A DNA stretch of 64,000 bases from Stappia sp. TSB10P1A (GCF_900185725.1 NZ_FYAU01000003.1:1-64000), one strand, 5' to 3'; numbered from the stretch's first letter, positions 1-8,457 are shown. Numbers and translations are program-made. The notes: generated by a model not told the origin, from the sequence alone.

Positions 1-35
1 GCCGGCATGCGGGCGCAAGCCGCTTGTCGAAGCTC

Positions 36-398
36 TCAAGCGTCGAGGATCGGCGCGAACCCGCCGAGGATCATCCGCTTGCCGTCGAAGGGCATGGTGT
101 CGCCCAGTTCCTTCATGCGCGGATCGCTCATCATCTTCTGCACGGCGGCATCCCGCACCTCCTTGGACGGGTATTCGATCCAGCTAAAGACGACGATCTC
201 GTCTTCCGTCGCTTTCACCGCGCCGCGGAAGTCGGTGACCTTGCCGTCCGGCACGTCATCGCCCCAGCACTCGACCACCCGCGTGGCGCCGAACTCGCGG
301 AACAGCGGGGCGGCCTTCGCCGCCAGTTTCAGATAGCTCTCCTTGTTCGCCGCCGGCACCGCGACGACGAACCCATCGACATAACCCATCGCAACCAT
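36..398 (-). CDS. DUF1428 family protein
   Basis: A 120-aa small cytosolic protein of the DUF1428 family (E. coli YbaA type), whose biochemical role is not known. Family hallmarks are the N-terminal MGYVDGFVVAVP, the central CWGDDVPDGKVTDF and the C-terminal MPFDGKRMILGGF. An upstream in-frame start exists, but the ATG at 398 is preceded by GGGAGAACGGAA and begins at the conserved N-terminus, so it is preferred. The gene follows the VOC gene on the same strand by 57 nt and probably shares its transcript. The family resembles dimeric ferredoxin-like stress proteins; function beyond that would be guesswork. Confidence 0.85.
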   Translation of the reverse strand: MVAMGYVDGFVVAVPAANKESYLKLAAKAAPLFREFGATRVVECWGDDVPDGKVTDFRGAVKATEDEIVVFSWIEYPSKEVRDAAVQKMMSDPRMKELGDTMPFDGKRMILGGFAPILDA

Positions 399-455
399 TT
401 CCGTTCTCCCGATCCTTGGTGAGTTGAGGGACAGCACAGTCCAAAGTCCGTGTGC

Positions 456-866
456 CTATGTCTGTTCCAGCGCCGCCGGATCCATCCAGAACAGCTCGAA
501 GACATGACCGTCCGGATCCTCGCAGCTCCGGCCATACATGAAGCCGTAATCCTGCGCCGGGCCGGGATCCGCCCGGCCGCCGGCGGCGACCCCGGCCGCC
601 ACCAGCGCATCGACCTCGTCGCGGCTGCCGAGGGACAGGGCGAACAGGCCCTGCACCTGAGTGCGGGCGTCGATGATCTGCTTGTCGATGAAGTCCGAGA
701 AGCGCGCATGCGTCAGCAGCATCACCACGACACTGTCCGAATGGACCATCGCCGCCGCCCGGTCGTCGGAGAACCGCATGTCCTGCGTTGCGCCCAGCGC
801 CTCCTGGAAGCGGATGGCAGCCGCAAGGTCCGTCACCGGCAGGTTGAGAAACATCATTTTCGACAC
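456..866 (-). CDS. VOC (glyoxalase/bleomycin-resistance fold) protein
   Basis: A 136-aa protein with the vicinal oxygen chelate fold. It starts MSKMMFLNLPVTDLAAAIRF, the usual first beta strand and helix, and ends with the typical EDPDGHVFELFWMD strand that carries the last metal-ligand position. Its central GFMYGRS segment is typical of the small VOC group related to glyoxalase and lactoylglutathione lyase, usually annotated without a known substrate. A good ribosome site (AGGGAGAG) precedes the ATG. It is divergent from the MarR gene, which suggests MarR-controlled detoxification together with the downstream DUF1428 gene; that link is inference. Confidence 0.85.
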   Translation of the reverse strand: MSKMMFLNLPVTDLAAAIRFQEALGATQDMRFSDDRAAAMVHSDSVVVMLLTHARFSDFIDKQIIDARTQVQGLFALSLGSRDEVDALVAAGVAAGGRADPGPAQDYGFMYGRSCEDPDGHVFELFWMDPAALEQT

Positions 867-964
867 GCGACTCTCCCTTTTCGCATCTGGCCCGTCCGCT
901 CTGCCCGGTCTTTCCTGCGAAAAACCGCCCTGTGAAAAACAGCAGGCAGGCCAGCGGTCGGCCT

Positions 965-992
965 TGACAAAAAGGTTGATATCAACATAATT
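965..992 (+). promoter_or_regulatory. marR promoter with palindromic operator in the spacer
   Basis: A consensus -35 TTGACA (965-970) is followed after 16 bp by a -10-like CATAAT (987-992). The spacer holds a perfect 12-bp palindrome, GTTGATATCAAC (976-987), a layout typical of MarR autorepression. The expected transcription start falls at or within a few bases of the ATG at 998 and no Shine-Dalgarno is visible, so the mRNA may be leaderless. Confidence 0.6.
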
Positions 993-997
993 CGATC

Positions 998-1447
998 ATG
1001 TCAAACCGCCTTCCCTTCGAAACGACCATCGAGGTCCGCGACACCTGCCTGTGCCTGCATGCGCAGCGGGCGGCGCGGGCGCTTGCGCGCCGCTTCGACG
1101 AAGCGCTGAAGCCCTTCGGCCTCACCAACGGACAGTTCTCGCTGCTGATGTCGCTGAACCGGCCGGACCCGCCGCCGCTTGGCCCGGTCGCGGCTCTGCT
1201 CGCCATGGACCGTACGACGCTGACGGCGGCGCTCAAGCCGCTGGAGCGCAACGGCCTGGTTGCCTCCCGTCCCGACCCGAAGGACCGGCGCAGCCGCCTG
1301 CTGATCCTCACCGACAAGGGCCACGAGACCCTGATCGCCGCGGTGCCGGTCTGGCGTTCGGTCCATGCGGAGATCGACGCGGCGCTGCCCGGCGGCGGAC
1401 CCGATCAGGCCCGCGCCCTGCTGGGCGTTCTGGGACACATCAGATAG
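998..1447 (+). CDS. MarR family transcriptional regulator
   Basis: A 149-aa winged-helix regulator of the MarR family. The DNA-binding region lies at about residues 45-110: LTNGQFSLLMSLNRP (helix 2 region), LAMDRTTLTAALKPLERNGL (recognition helix) and the wing PDPKDRRSRLLILTDKG, which is almost a MarR signature. It is divergent from the VOC and DUF1428 genes and is expected to repress itself and possibly them through the palindrome at 976-987. The start is the only ATG compatible with the family N-terminus; lack of a ribosome site suggests leaderless translation. The ligand is unknown. Confidence 0.9.
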   Translation: MSNRLPFETTIEVRDTCLCLHAQRAARALARRFDEALKPFGLTNGQFSLLMSLNRPDPPPLGPVAALLAMDRTTLTAALKPLERNGLVASRPDPKDRRSRLLILTDKGHETLIAAVPVWRSVHAEIDAALPGGGPDQARALLGVLGHIR

Positions 1448-1468
1448 CGGGAGACAGGCGGACGGCCG

Positions 1469-1981
1469 TCAGTTGCGGTCCTCGGGCAGCACCGGCAGCG
1501 GCATCACGGCGATGCCCTCCTCCAGCAACTCGCCGATGTCCTCGCGCGAGGCGGCGCCATAGATGCCGCGCGCTTCCGCCTCGCCATAATGGATCTTGCG
1601 CGCTTCTTCCGGAAACGCCGCACCGACATTCTCCGCATTGGCGGTAAGTTCCGCCCGCAAGGCCCGCAGCTTTTCCACCAGCGCCGCCTGTTCCGGCCCG
1701 CGCGGCGCAGCGATCGCCGGCACCGGCGCCGGCGCTGACGCCGCCTCCGCCGCCTCGGGGCCGGCCGCTTGCCGCGCGGAGGCCGCCATCGTCTCGGCCC
1801 GCGCCTCCTTGCGGCGCGCGGTCGAGACCGCCGGCGCCATCAAGGCCTTGTCGACCTCGCTGCCGCCGCAGAACGGGCAGGACAGCAGCCCGTCCGCCTT
1901 TTGGCGATCGAAATCCTCAAGTCCGCGGAACCAGCCCTCGAAGGCATGGCCGGCCTTGCAGGAGAGCGCGTAACGGATCAC
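1469..1981 (-). CDS. DUF1178 family protein
   Basis: A 170-aa protein of the DUF1178 family, common in alpha- and betaproteobacteria and of unknown function. The N-terminus MIRYALSCKAGHAFEGWF has a conserved Cys8, followed by a CPFC pair at Cys35/Cys38, so a small zinc site is likely. The middle is an Ala/Pro-rich linker and the C-terminal half (LRALRAELTANAENVG, HYGEAEARGIYGAAS) is the conserved part. The start overlaps the stop of the upstream nitrilase gene by 4 nt (ATGA), indicating translational coupling in a comF-grxC-nitrilase-DUF1178 unit. Confidence 0.88.
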   Translation of the reverse strand: MIRYALSCKAGHAFEGWFRGLEDFDRQKADGLLSCPFCGGSEVDKALMAPAVSTARRKEARAETMAASARQAAGPEAAEAASAPAPVPAIAAPRGPEQAALVEKLRALRAELTANAENVGAAFPEEARKIHYGEAEARGIYGAASREDIGELLEEGIAVMPLPVLPEDRN

Positions 1982-2844
1982 TCGACCGCCTCCGCTTCGC
2001 GCAGTCCGGCAAGCGAGAACTTGCGCTGGTTGGCGATGGCGGGGATCCGCCGGCGCGCCTCGTCGGCTTTCTCCAGGTCGAGCACGGCCAGCGCATAGCC
2101 CGGCGCGTCGCCGTCGACTTCGGCGATCACCTCGCCCCAGGGCGCGACGATCAGGCTATGGCCATAGGTCTCGCGCCCGTCCTCGTGGCGGCCGCCTTGC
2201 GCGGCGGAGACGACGAAGGCGCCGTTCTCGATCGCCCGCGCCCGCTGCAGCACGTGCCAATGCGCCTCGCCGGTCTGCCGGGTGAACGCCGCCGGGCCGG
2301 TCAGCACCCGCGCCCCCGCCCCCGCCTGGGCACGAAACAGCGCCGGGAAGCGGATGTCGTAGCAGATGCCGAGGCCGATCAGCGTACCGGCGGCCGGCGC
2401 CACGACCGCCTCCTCCCCCGGCTGATAGGTCGCCGATTCGCGCCAGCTCTCGCCATTCGGCAGATCGACGTCGAACATGTGGATCTTGTCGTAGCGGGCA
2501 AGCGGCACCCCGTCGGTGCCGAACAGGAAGCCGCGATTGGCGGCCCTGTCCGCGCCGGTGCGGATCGCCAGCGAGCCGATATGCAGCACGATCTGCAGTT
2601 CGGCGGCTATCGCCGCGAAGACCGCCACCGAAGGATCTTCCCTCTCGGCCCGGATCTTGACGAACAGATCCTCCCGGCTGCGCTCCAGCAGGTTGGTCAT
2701 TTCCGGCGTCTGGATATAGGTCGCGCCCGCCGCCGCCGCCTGGCGGATCAGCGTCGACGCCGCGTCGATATTGGCCGCGACATCCCGCCCGCTGCGCATC
2801 TGGATGACGGCCGCGACGAGTGTTCCGCTCTTTGCCTTGCCCAT
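1978..2844 (-). CDS. Carbon-nitrogen hydrolase (Nit1/Nit2-like amidase)
   Basis: A 288-aa cytosolic nitrilase-superfamily amidase. The catalytic Glu-Lys-Cys triad is visible as Glu48 (QTPEMTN), Lys120 (YDKIHMFDVD) and Cys161 (GLGICYDIRFP). The YDKIHMFDVD motif and the length fit the Nit branch, which repairs deaminated glutathione (Nit1) or hydrolyses alpha-ketoglutaramate (Nit2). Proximity to glutaredoxin makes the glutathione-repair role attractive, but sequence alone does not separate the two. It lies 38 nt downstream of grxC and overlaps DUF1178 by 4 nt. Confidence 0.88.
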   Translation of the reverse strand: MGKAKSGTLVAAVIQMRSGRDVAANIDAASTLIRQAAAAGATYIQTPEMTNLLERSREDLFVKIRAEREDPSVAVFAAIAAELQIVLHIGSLAIRTGADRAANRGFLFGTDGVPLARYDKIHMFDVDLPNGESWRESATYQPGEEAVVAPAAGTLIGLGICYDIRFPALFRAQAGAGARVLTGPAAFTRQTGEAHWHVLQRARAIENGAFVVSAAQGGRHEDGRETYGHSLIVAPWGEVIAEVDGDAPGYALAVLDLEKADEARRRIPAIANQRKFSLAGLREAEAVE

Positions 2845-2882
2845 GACGTCCGCCCCGTTTCCGTTCTCTGCCGCGATCCGGC

Positions 2883-3149
2883 TCAGGCCGCGGCCAGCAG
2901 CGCGTCGAGCCGGCCGGCCCGCTCCAGCGCCATCAGGTCGTCGCAGCCGCCCACATGGGTCTCGCCGATGAAGATCTGCGGAAATGTCGTCCCGCCGCGC
3001 CCGGTGCTGGCCCGCTGGATCATCTCCTTGCGCAGCTCCGGGCTGTAGGTGGCATCATATTCGCGGAACGCCACCTGCTTCTTCTGCAGGAGCTGCTTGG
3101 CCATCGCGCAATAGCCGCACATCTGCCGCGTATAGATCTCCACTGTCAT
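2883..3149 (-). CDS. grxC: Glutaredoxin 3
   Basis: An 88-aa thiol-disulfide oxidoreductase that uses glutathione to reduce protein disulfides and mixed disulfides. The redox motif is Cys11-Gly-Tyr-Cys14 instead of the more usual CPYC. The cis-proline strand TTFPQIFI and the glutathione-binding GETHVGGCDDL are present. The open frame extends upstream, but the ATG at 3149 has an AGGACGG ribosome site and gives the standard GrxC length. It lies between comF and the nitrilase gene on the same strand. Confidence 0.92.
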   Translation of the reverse strand: MTVEIYTRQMCGYCAMAKQLLQKKQVAFREYDATYSPELRKEMIQRASTGRGGTTFPQIFIGETHVGGCDDLMALERAGRLDALLAAA

Positions 3150-3280
3150 GATTTCCGTCCTGCCGTTCCCATGTCGCGCGCCGGCCTCCCCACATGCGAA
3201 GCCGGCATCCTTTCTGCATATATTGACCATTGCCCGCTCGCCGCAAGACGTCAACGCGCGTCACCACCCCAACCTCGGCC

Positions 3281-4162
3281 TCAGCCGAGCGGCGCGTCGG
3301 CGCCGGCATGGGCGAACACCAGCACATCGACCGCCGTCGCCCCCTCGCGCAGCAGCGCCCGGGTTGCCGCGCCGACCGTCGCGCCGGTCGTGTAGACATC
3401 GTCGACCAGCACCACCCGCCGCCCGGAGATCGCCATCAGCCCCTGCGGCGTCACCGCGAAGGCGCCGCTGACATTGCGCGCCCGCGCCGCCGCATCCAGC
3501 CCGACCTGCTGCCGGGTGCGCTTGCGCCGGACCAGCGCCTGCGGCAGCACCTCGATCCCTCCGGCACGGCCGATCTCGCGGGCCAGCAGGCCGGCCTGGT
3601 TGTAGCGCCGGCTCCACATCCGCAGCCGGTGCAGCGGCACCGGCACCAGCAGCGGCGGCCAGGCCTCGCCGGCGCGCGGCGCCAGCAATTCGCTTCCCGT
3701 GCGCGCCATCCAGCGCCCCATCGCGCCGGCACTCGACGGCCGGTCGTGATATTTCAGCCGCGCCACCAGCACCCGCGCCGGCCCCTCATAGGCCGCCACC
3801 GCCCGCAGCCGCTCGAAGGCCGGCGGCCGGGCGATCGCCTGCGGCGACAACGCGCCCGGTCCAAGGTCATAGGCAAAGGGCAGGCCGAGGCGCTCGCACC
3901 AGGGCGGGGCGAGAAACGGCATGCGGCTCCAGCAGGACGGGCACAGCGTCTGCTCCACCCCGACAATCGCGTCGCAGGCAAGGCAGGTCGGCGGCAGCAG
4001 CAGGTCGAGCAGCCGCCGCCCGGCCGCCGCCAGCACCGGCATCGCCGCGCCGATCCCGCCGCGCCGCGCCGCCGCGTCACCGCCCGCCAGCGTGTTCGCC
4101 AGCGTGTTCGCCAGCGTGTCCGCGACTGTGTCCGCGACTGTGTCCGCGATTGTGTCCGCCAT
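3281..4162 (-). CDS. comF: ComF family phosphoribosyltransferase-like protein
   Basis: A 293-aa ComF/GntX-type protein, related to the DNA-uptake protein ComF. A zinc-finger-like segment (PPTCLACD, then LCPSCWSRMPF) precedes a phosphoribosyltransferase domain with the PRPP loop VVLVDDVYTTGATV near the C-terminus and the family motif KRTRQQVGLDAAARARNV. The first 28 residues are an unusual repeat of ADTV/ANTL encoded by 12-bp tandem units that include the start codon. An alternative ATG at 4042 (MPVLAAAGRRLLDLLLPP) would give the ordinary ComF N-terminus. The start at 4162 has a G-rich ribosome site, so the true N-terminus is uncertain. Confidence 0.85.
   Translation of the reverse strand: MADTIADTVADTVADTLANTLANTLAGGDAAARRGGIGAAMPVLAAAGRRLLDLLLPPTCLACDAIVGVEQTLCPSCWSRMPFLAPPWCERLGLPFAYDLGPGALSPQAIARPPAFERLRAVAAYEGPARVLVARLKYHDRPSSAGAMGRWMARTGSELLAPRAGEAWPPLLVPVPLHRLRMWSRRYNQAGLLAREIGRAGGIEVLPQALVRRKRTRQQVGLDAAARARNVSGAFAVTPQGLMAISGRRVVLVDDVYTTGATVGAATRALLREGATAVDVLVFAHAGADAPLG
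4091..4162. repeat. Six 12-bp tandem repeats at the comF start
   Basis: Six contiguous 12-bp units run from CGTGTTCGCCAG (4091 and 4103, identical) through CGTGTCCGCGAC, TGTGTCCGCGAC and TGTGTCCGCGAT to TGTGTCCGCCAT (4151-4162). The last unit contains the comF start codon on the minus strand. Copy-number change would lengthen or shorten the ComF N-terminus in steps of four residues without a frameshift. Confidence 0.9.
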
Positions 4163-4343
4163 CCCGTCCCCCGGAGGATCGCTGGAAGATGCCGTGAAAG
4201 CCCCGGGCAGTGAACAGCTACGGCGTGAAAAATGCAATCGAGACGCGAACCCGCGCGCCGCCCTTGATCCCGCCCCCCTGCCGGCGCTACCTGTGGCGCG
4301 CGCCGTCATCGGGACGGCCGGCAAGGGCGGAAGTGGACAAGCC

Positions 4344-5270
4344 ATGGCGGAGAGCGAGCGACCTGAGATCTTCGACCGGCGCCTGCTCGCCTTGCGCCGC
4401 GCCCGCGCGCTCGCCCGCCTTGCGACCTCCTCGGGCGATGCCGACTTCCTGCTTGCCCATGCCGCCACCGACCTCGGCGAACGGCTCGCCGCGGTCAGCC
4501 GCGACTTTCCGCTCGCCCTCGATCTCGGCGGCCATCGCGGCCATGTCTCGACGGCCCTTGCCGCCTCCGGCCGGGTCGGGACGGTGCTGCGCGCCGACCT
4601 GCTGGTCGAGGACCGCGCGGTGCCCGGCGCCGCGCTCGTCGCCGACGACGCCGTCCCGCCCTTTGCCGATGCCTCGCTCGATCTCGTCGCCTCGGCCCTG
4701 TCGCTGCATCTCGTCAACGACCTGCCCGGCGCCTTGATCCAGATCCGCCGGGCGCTGCGCCCGGACGGCCTGTTCCTCGCCAACCTGCTCGGCGGCGACA
4801 CGCTGTTCGAGCTGAAGGACGCCTTCCTGCTGGCGGAGCTGGAGACCCTGGGCGGCGCGACCCCGCGCGTTGCACCCTTTGCCGACACCCGCGCGCTCGG
4901 CGCCCTGCTGCAGCGCGCCGGCTTCGCCCTGCCGGTCGCCGATGTCGACCGCCTGACCGTGCGCTATGGCGACATGTTCGCCCTGATGCGCGATCTCAGG
5001 GCGATGGGCGCGGCCAATATGCTGACCGACCGCAGCCGCAAACCGCTGCCGCGCGCGACCCTCGTACGGGCGGCGCAGATCTATGGCGAACGCCACGCCG
5101 ATCCGGACGGGCGGATCCGTGCCACGTTCGATCTCGTGTCGCTGTCGGGATGGGCGCCGCATGAAAGCCAGCAGAAGCCGCTGAAGCCGGGATCGGCGAA
5201 GGCGAGCCTTGCCGACGCACTCTCGGCAATCGAATCGGAGCGTGGGGGCAAGGGCCCCCGTTCGGACTAG
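4344..5270 (+). CDS. NDUFAF5-type SAM-fold methyltransferase/hydroxylase
   Basis: A 308-aa class I SAM-fold protein. Motif I is LALDLGGHRGHVS, followed by acidic and post-I strands. The C-terminal half carries signatures shared with mitochondrial NDUFAF5: GGDTLFELKDAFLLAE, the run VRYGDMFALMRDLRAMGAAN and GWAPHESQQKPLKPGSA. Human NDUFAF5 hydroxylates an arginine in complex I subunit NDUFS7 early in assembly, so a complex I assembly role is the best inference. The ATG at 4344 matches the family N-terminus; an upstream extension would run antisense through comF. It is divergent from comF. Confidence 0.85.
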   Translation: MAESERPEIFDRRLLALRRARALARLATSSGDADFLLAHAATDLGERLAAVSRDFPLALDLGGHRGHVSTALAASGRVGTVLRADLLVEDRAVPGAALVADDAVPPFADASLDLVASALSLHLVNDLPGALIQIRRALRPDGLFLANLLGGDTLFELKDAFLLAELETLGGATPRVAPFADTRALGALLQRAGFALPVADVDRLTVRYGDMFALMRDLRAMGAANMLTDRSRKPLPRATLVRAAQIYGERHADPDGRIRATFDLVSLSGWAPHESQQKPLKPGSAKASLADALSAIESERGGKGPRSD

Positions 5271-5285
5271 GCTCAGGACCTTAGG

Positions 5286-5501
5286 TCAGATATTGGCGAG
5301 CGCGGAGGCGACCACGGCGAACACGTTGTCGCCGAGCACGCCCTGGATGCTCATCAGGGCGCCGATAATGGCAAAGGACACCAGGCCGACGATCAGCCCG
5401 TATTCGATGGCGGTCGCGCCCGCCTCGTCGCGGCGCAGGGTGCCGGCCAGATCGACGACCTGATCGCCGCGCTCGCGCAACTTGTCGATTCGTGCCTGCA
5501 T
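5286..5501 (-). CDS. Flp family type IVb pilin
   Basis: A 71-aa prepilin of the Flp/Fap type used by tight-adherence (Tad) pili. Charged leader residues RRDEAG precede the hydrophobic helix ATAIEYGLIVGLVSFAIIGA; prepilin peptidase would cut after Gly, leaving the expected Glu at +5 and Tyr at +6. The leader of about 28 residues is longer than usual. No tad/cpa assembly genes lie nearby, so this is an orphan pilin gene whose secretion apparatus must be encoded elsewhere. It is convergent with the methyltransferase gene, 15 nt away. Confidence 0.9.
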   Translation of the reverse strand: MQARIDKLRERGDQVVDLAGTLRRDEAGATAIEYGLIVGLVSFAIIGALMSIQGVLGDNVFAVVASALANI

Positions 5502-5556
5502 CTGCCGCGTCCCGTGCTTCCTGCCTCTCCGGTGGCGGCTGCGGATCCTCCGCTTG

Positions 5557-5955
5557 TCAGGACAGATCGATCAGATGCGGAATCAGGGGCTCGTCCGCCG
5601 GCGGCATCGGATAGTCCCGAAGCCGCACCGCCCTCACCCACTTGATCGCCTGACCTTCCCGGCCCGCCACCGTGCCCGACCACCGTCGGCATACGAAAAG
5701 TGGCATGAGCAGGTGAAATTCCTCATAAGCGTGGCTGGCGAATGTGAGCGGTGCGAGGCACTCTTTCTTAACCGTGATGCCGAGTTCCTCGGCCAGTTCC
5801 CGGATCAAAGCCTCCTCCGGGCGCTCCCCCGGCTCGACCTTGCCGCCGGGAAATTCCCAAAGCCCGGCCATCGCCTTGCCCTCGGGTCGCTGAGCGATCA
5901 GCACCCGGTTGTCGGCATCGAGCAGCGCGCAGGCCGCGACGATCAGAAGTTTCAT
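5557..5955 (-). CDS. mutT: MutT-type Nudix hydrolase ((deoxy)nucleoside triphosphate pyrophosphohydrolase)
   Basis: A 132-aa Nudix enzyme. The Nudix box is complete at residues 38-60 (G-x5-E44-x7-R52-E53-LAEE-L-G-I), and the preceding GLWEFPGGKVEPGE is typical of MutT. MutT hydrolyses 8-oxo-dGTP to the monophosphate and so prevents A:T to C:G transversions. It lies 43 nt downstream of the GNAT gene and is probably the last gene of an argJ-GNAT-mutT transcript. The length and motif context favour MutT over broad Nudix ADP-ribose hydrolases. Confidence 0.9.
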   Translation of the reverse strand: MKLLIVAACALLDADNRVLIAQRPEGKAMAGLWEFPGGKVEPGERPEEALIRELAEELGITVKKECLAPLTFASHAYEEFHLLMPLFVCRRWSGTVAGREGQAIKWVRAVRLRDYPMPPADEPLIPHLIDLS

Positions 5956-5998
5956 CCGCTTCCCCGTTCCGTTTCGGGACGCTGCCGCAAGACTTTGC

Positions 5999-6802
5999 TC
6001 ACCATGCGGGGAGCTTCCCCGGCAGCCGGTAGTGATAGCCGTAGCCCTGGCGAAAGCCGAGCCGCCGGTACAGCGCCCGCGCCGGCGCGTTTTCCGCCGT
6101 CACCTGCAGCCAGGCCAGCCGGCAACCGCGCGCCTGCGCCTCGGCGAGGCAGCGGCGAACCAGGCGGGCGCCGAGCCCCCGCCCGCGGACATCGGGCCGC
6201 ACCGCCAGATCGTAGATGCCGAGCAGCCCGCGATCGACCACGGCCACCACGACCCCGCTCGCGGCTCCCGCATCGTCCTCGGCCCGGAAGGCCAGCCGCT
6301 CCACCGCGACCCGGCCAAGGGCCTCGGCGAGCCGCTGCAGGGCGACGCTTGCCACCGTCTCCGGCCGCGTGCCGCCCACCGCCGCGAACCCGGCCATGAA
6401 GGCGGCGAGATCGACCGCGCGGATGTCGTCGGGGCCGCCGGCTCCAGCTTCCGCCCCGTCCACCTCCCGCAGCCACACATCGGTGTCGCCGCTGCGGGGC
6501 CAGCCCTCGCTGTCGGCGATCGCCGCCAGCTCCGGTGGCGTCAGGGGCGTATGGCGCAGGTGAAAGGGAACCCCGTTGCGGGCAAAGACCGCCCGCATCT
6601 CGGCCAGCCGCCGGCCGGCGCTGCCCCCGTCGCGCGGATCCATCACGTTGAGCGAGTTCACCCGACGCGCCGGATTGCCGGGCGACAGCCGCGCCACCCA
6701 GGCCCCGTCAACGACGCTGCGCTCGCTCGGGAAGCTGTTGAGATTGGCTTCCTCGATGGCCTTCAGCGTCGCAAGGTCGAGGACAGGCGCGCGGTCCGCC
6801 AT
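5999..6802 (-). CDS. GNAT family N-acetyltransferase with N-terminal extension
   Basis: A 267-aa protein. The C-terminal 130 residues form a GNAT domain with strand 4 and motif A (IYDLAVRPDVRGRGLGARLV), the acetyl-CoA pyrophosphate-binding site, then LQVTAENAPARALYRRLGF. The N-terminal 130 residues (LKAIEEANLNSFPSERSVVD, LNVMDPRDGG) look like a second, degenerate GNAT-like half. The substrate is unknown. It sits 13 nt after argJ, an arrangement seen in rhizobia, which suggests but does not prove a link to arginine or amino-acid metabolism. The ATG at 6802 is chosen because longer frames overlap argJ. Confidence 0.85.
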   Translation of the reverse strand: MADRAPVLDLATLKAIEEANLNSFPSERSVVDGAWVARLSPGNPARRVNSLNVMDPRDGGSAGRRLAEMRAVFARNGVPFHLRHTPLTPPELAAIADSEGWPRSGDTDVWLREVDGAEAGAGGPDDIRAVDLAAFMAGFAAVGGTRPETVASVALQRLAEALGRVAVERLAFRAEDDAGAASGVVVAVVDRGLLGIYDLAVRPDVRGRGLGARLVRRCLAEAQARGCRLAWLQVTAENAPARALYRRLGFRQGYGYHYRLPGKLPAW

Positions 6803-6815
6803 GCGGGCACCCGGC

Positions 6816-8048
6816 TCAGGACCGGTAGTCGCCGTTGATCGCGACATATTCCTTGGTGAGGTCGCAGGTCCACACCGTCGCCGTCCCCTCGCCGAGGCCG
6901 AGATCGACGCGGATCGCGATCTCCTCCTCGCGCATGGCGGCGGAGGCCGCCTCTTCCGAGTAGCCGGGATCGCGCTCGCCATCGACGGCGACGCGCACGT
7001 CGCCGAACCAGATCGCCAGCCGGTCGCGGTCGGCCGGCTCGCCGGCCTTGCCCACCGCCATGACGATACGGCCCCAGTTGGCGTCCTCGCCGGCGATCGC
7101 GGTCTTCACCAGCGGCGAATTGGCGATGGAAAAGCCGATGCGCTTGGCCGAGGCGTCGCTCTCCGCGCCCGTCACGGTGACGGCGACGAACTTGCGCGCG
7201 CCCTCGCCGTCCTTGACGATCAGGTGCGCCAGCTCGCGCATCAGCTCGCCGAGCGCCTGGCGGAAGCCGGCAAGCCGGGGATCGTCCGCCCGCTCGACCC
7301 GCGCGCCGCCGGCCTTGGCCGTGGCGAACAGCAGCACGGTGTCGGAGGTCGAGGTGTCGCCGTCGATGGTGATGGCGTTGAAGGTTCCCTCGACCGCTTC
7401 AGACAGCAGTTCCTGCAGCACGGGCGCGGCGATCGGCGCATCGGTGAACAGGAAGGAGAGCATCGTCGCCATGTCCGGCGCGATCATGCCGGCACCCTTG
7501 GCGATGCCGTTGAGCGTCACGCTCTGGCCGCCGAGGTCGATGCTGCGCGAGACCGCCTTGGGGAACGTGTCCGTCGTCATGATAGCGCGCGCCGCGCCCT
7601 GCCAGTCGCCGGCCTCGGCCTCGCCGACCAGGGTGCCGACGACGCCGGCGAACTTCTCCGCCGGCAGCGGCTCGCCGATCACGCCGGTGGAGGCGAGAAA
7701 CACCTCGCCCATGGCGCAGCCGGCCGCTTCCGCCACATAGCGCGCCGAAAGCTCGGTCGCCTCGCGGCCCTTGCGGCCGGTGAAGGCATTGGCATTGCCG
7801 GAATTGACCAAAAGCGCCCGGGCGCGGCCGCCCGCGAGATTGTCGCGGCACCAGTCGACCGCCGCCGACGGGCAGCGCGACTTGGTGAACACGCCGGCGA
7901 CGTCCGCGCCCTCGTCGAGCAGCACCATCAGGACGTCGGTGCGGCCCTTGTACTTGATCCCGGCCTGGGCGGTGGCGAAGCGCACGCCGGCGACGGCGGG
8001 CAGCGCCGGATAGGATTTCGGGGCGAGCGGCGAGACGGCCGTGGACAT
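6816..8048 (-). CDS. argJ: Bifunctional ornithine acetyltransferase/N-acetylglutamate synthase
   Basis: A 410-aa ArgJ, which transfers the acetyl group of N-acetylornithine to glutamate and, in the bifunctional type, also acetylates glutamate with acetyl-CoA, giving the cyclic arginine pathway. The autoproteolytic signature [14 protein letters not shown] is intact, with cleavage expected between Ala194 and Thr195; Thr195 becomes the catalytic N-terminus of the beta chain. [11 protein letters not shown] and [14 protein letters not shown] are also family hallmarks. It is the first gene of the argJ-GNAT-mutT unit. Confidence 0.97.
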   Translation of the reverse strand: MSTAVSPLAPKSYPALPAVAGVRFATAQAGIKYKGRTDVLMVLLDEGADVAGVFTKSRCPSAAVDWCRDNLAGGRARALLVNSGNANAFTGRKGREATELSARYVAEAAGCAMGEVFLASTGVIGEPLPAEKFAGVVGTLVGEAEAGDWQGAARAIMTTDTFPKAVSRSIDLGGQSVTLNGIAKGAGMIAPDMATMLSFLFTDAPIAAPVLQELLSEAVEGTFNAITIDGDTSTSDTVLLFATAKAGGARVERADDPRLAGFRQALGELMRELAHLIVKDGEGARKFVAVTVTGAESDASAKRIGFSIANSPLVKTAIAGEDANWGRIVMAVGKAGEPADRDRLAIWFGDVRVAVDGERDPGYSEEAASAAMREEEIAIRVDLGLGEGTATVWTCDLTKEYVAINGDYRS

Positions 8049-8121
8049 CGGACACTCCCTTGAAAAGCGGGGGGAAGAGACTGCCGCGAGCCTTGCCCCA
8101 TCGCTCCCGCTCGCGCAAGCC

Positions 8122-8457
8122 CTATCCTGCCGAGGGCCTGCGGACCGGATGCAGGAAGGCGGAAAAGCGGCGGTGCAGGAAGGGGATGAGACCCCAGACC
8201 ATGATCACGACCATGATCGGCGCGAGAACCAGCGTCTGCTGCCAGAACATCCAGCCGCGGGTCAGCGGCGCGACCAGATAAAGCAGCGCCGTCACCAGCG
8301 GATAGACGCCGGCAAAGACCAGCAGAGCGAAGCGCGGACGCGACAGGACACGCGGGGCGGCAGGGGGCGCCGGACGGGCGGCCGCATCCGCCTGCATGTC
8401 GGAAGGGCCGGAGACGGGAACATCCGGGGACGGGGCGGAGGCAGGCTGTGCGGACAT
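8122..8457 (-). CDS. Small two-helix inner-membrane protein (ABM C-terminal domain-like)
   Basis: A 111-aa protein with a Pro/Ala-rich, probably cytoplasmic N-terminus (about 40 residues) and two membrane helices, [20 protein letters not shown] and [19 protein letters not shown], ending in a basic tail. The YPLVT...[12 protein letters not shown] pattern resembles the membrane module often fused behind antibiotic-biosynthesis-monooxygenase domains, here standing alone; that similarity is from memory. The ATG at 8457 has an AGGAG site. Transcription runs from a promoter overlapped by two TetR-type palindromes (8608-8664), so it is the probable target of the divergent TetR gene. Confidence 0.7.
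   Translation of the reverse strand: MSAQPASAPSPDVPVSGPSDMQADAAARPAPPAAPRVLSRPRFALLVFAGVYPLVTALLYLVAPLTRGWMFWQQTLVLAPIMVVIMVWGLIPFLHRRFSAFLHPVRRPSAG

Noticed and set aside
4163-4888. Upstream extension of ComF to about 535 aa
   Set aside because: The extension is antisense to the NDUFAF5-like gene, is Ser/Arg-rich and has no ComF similarity.
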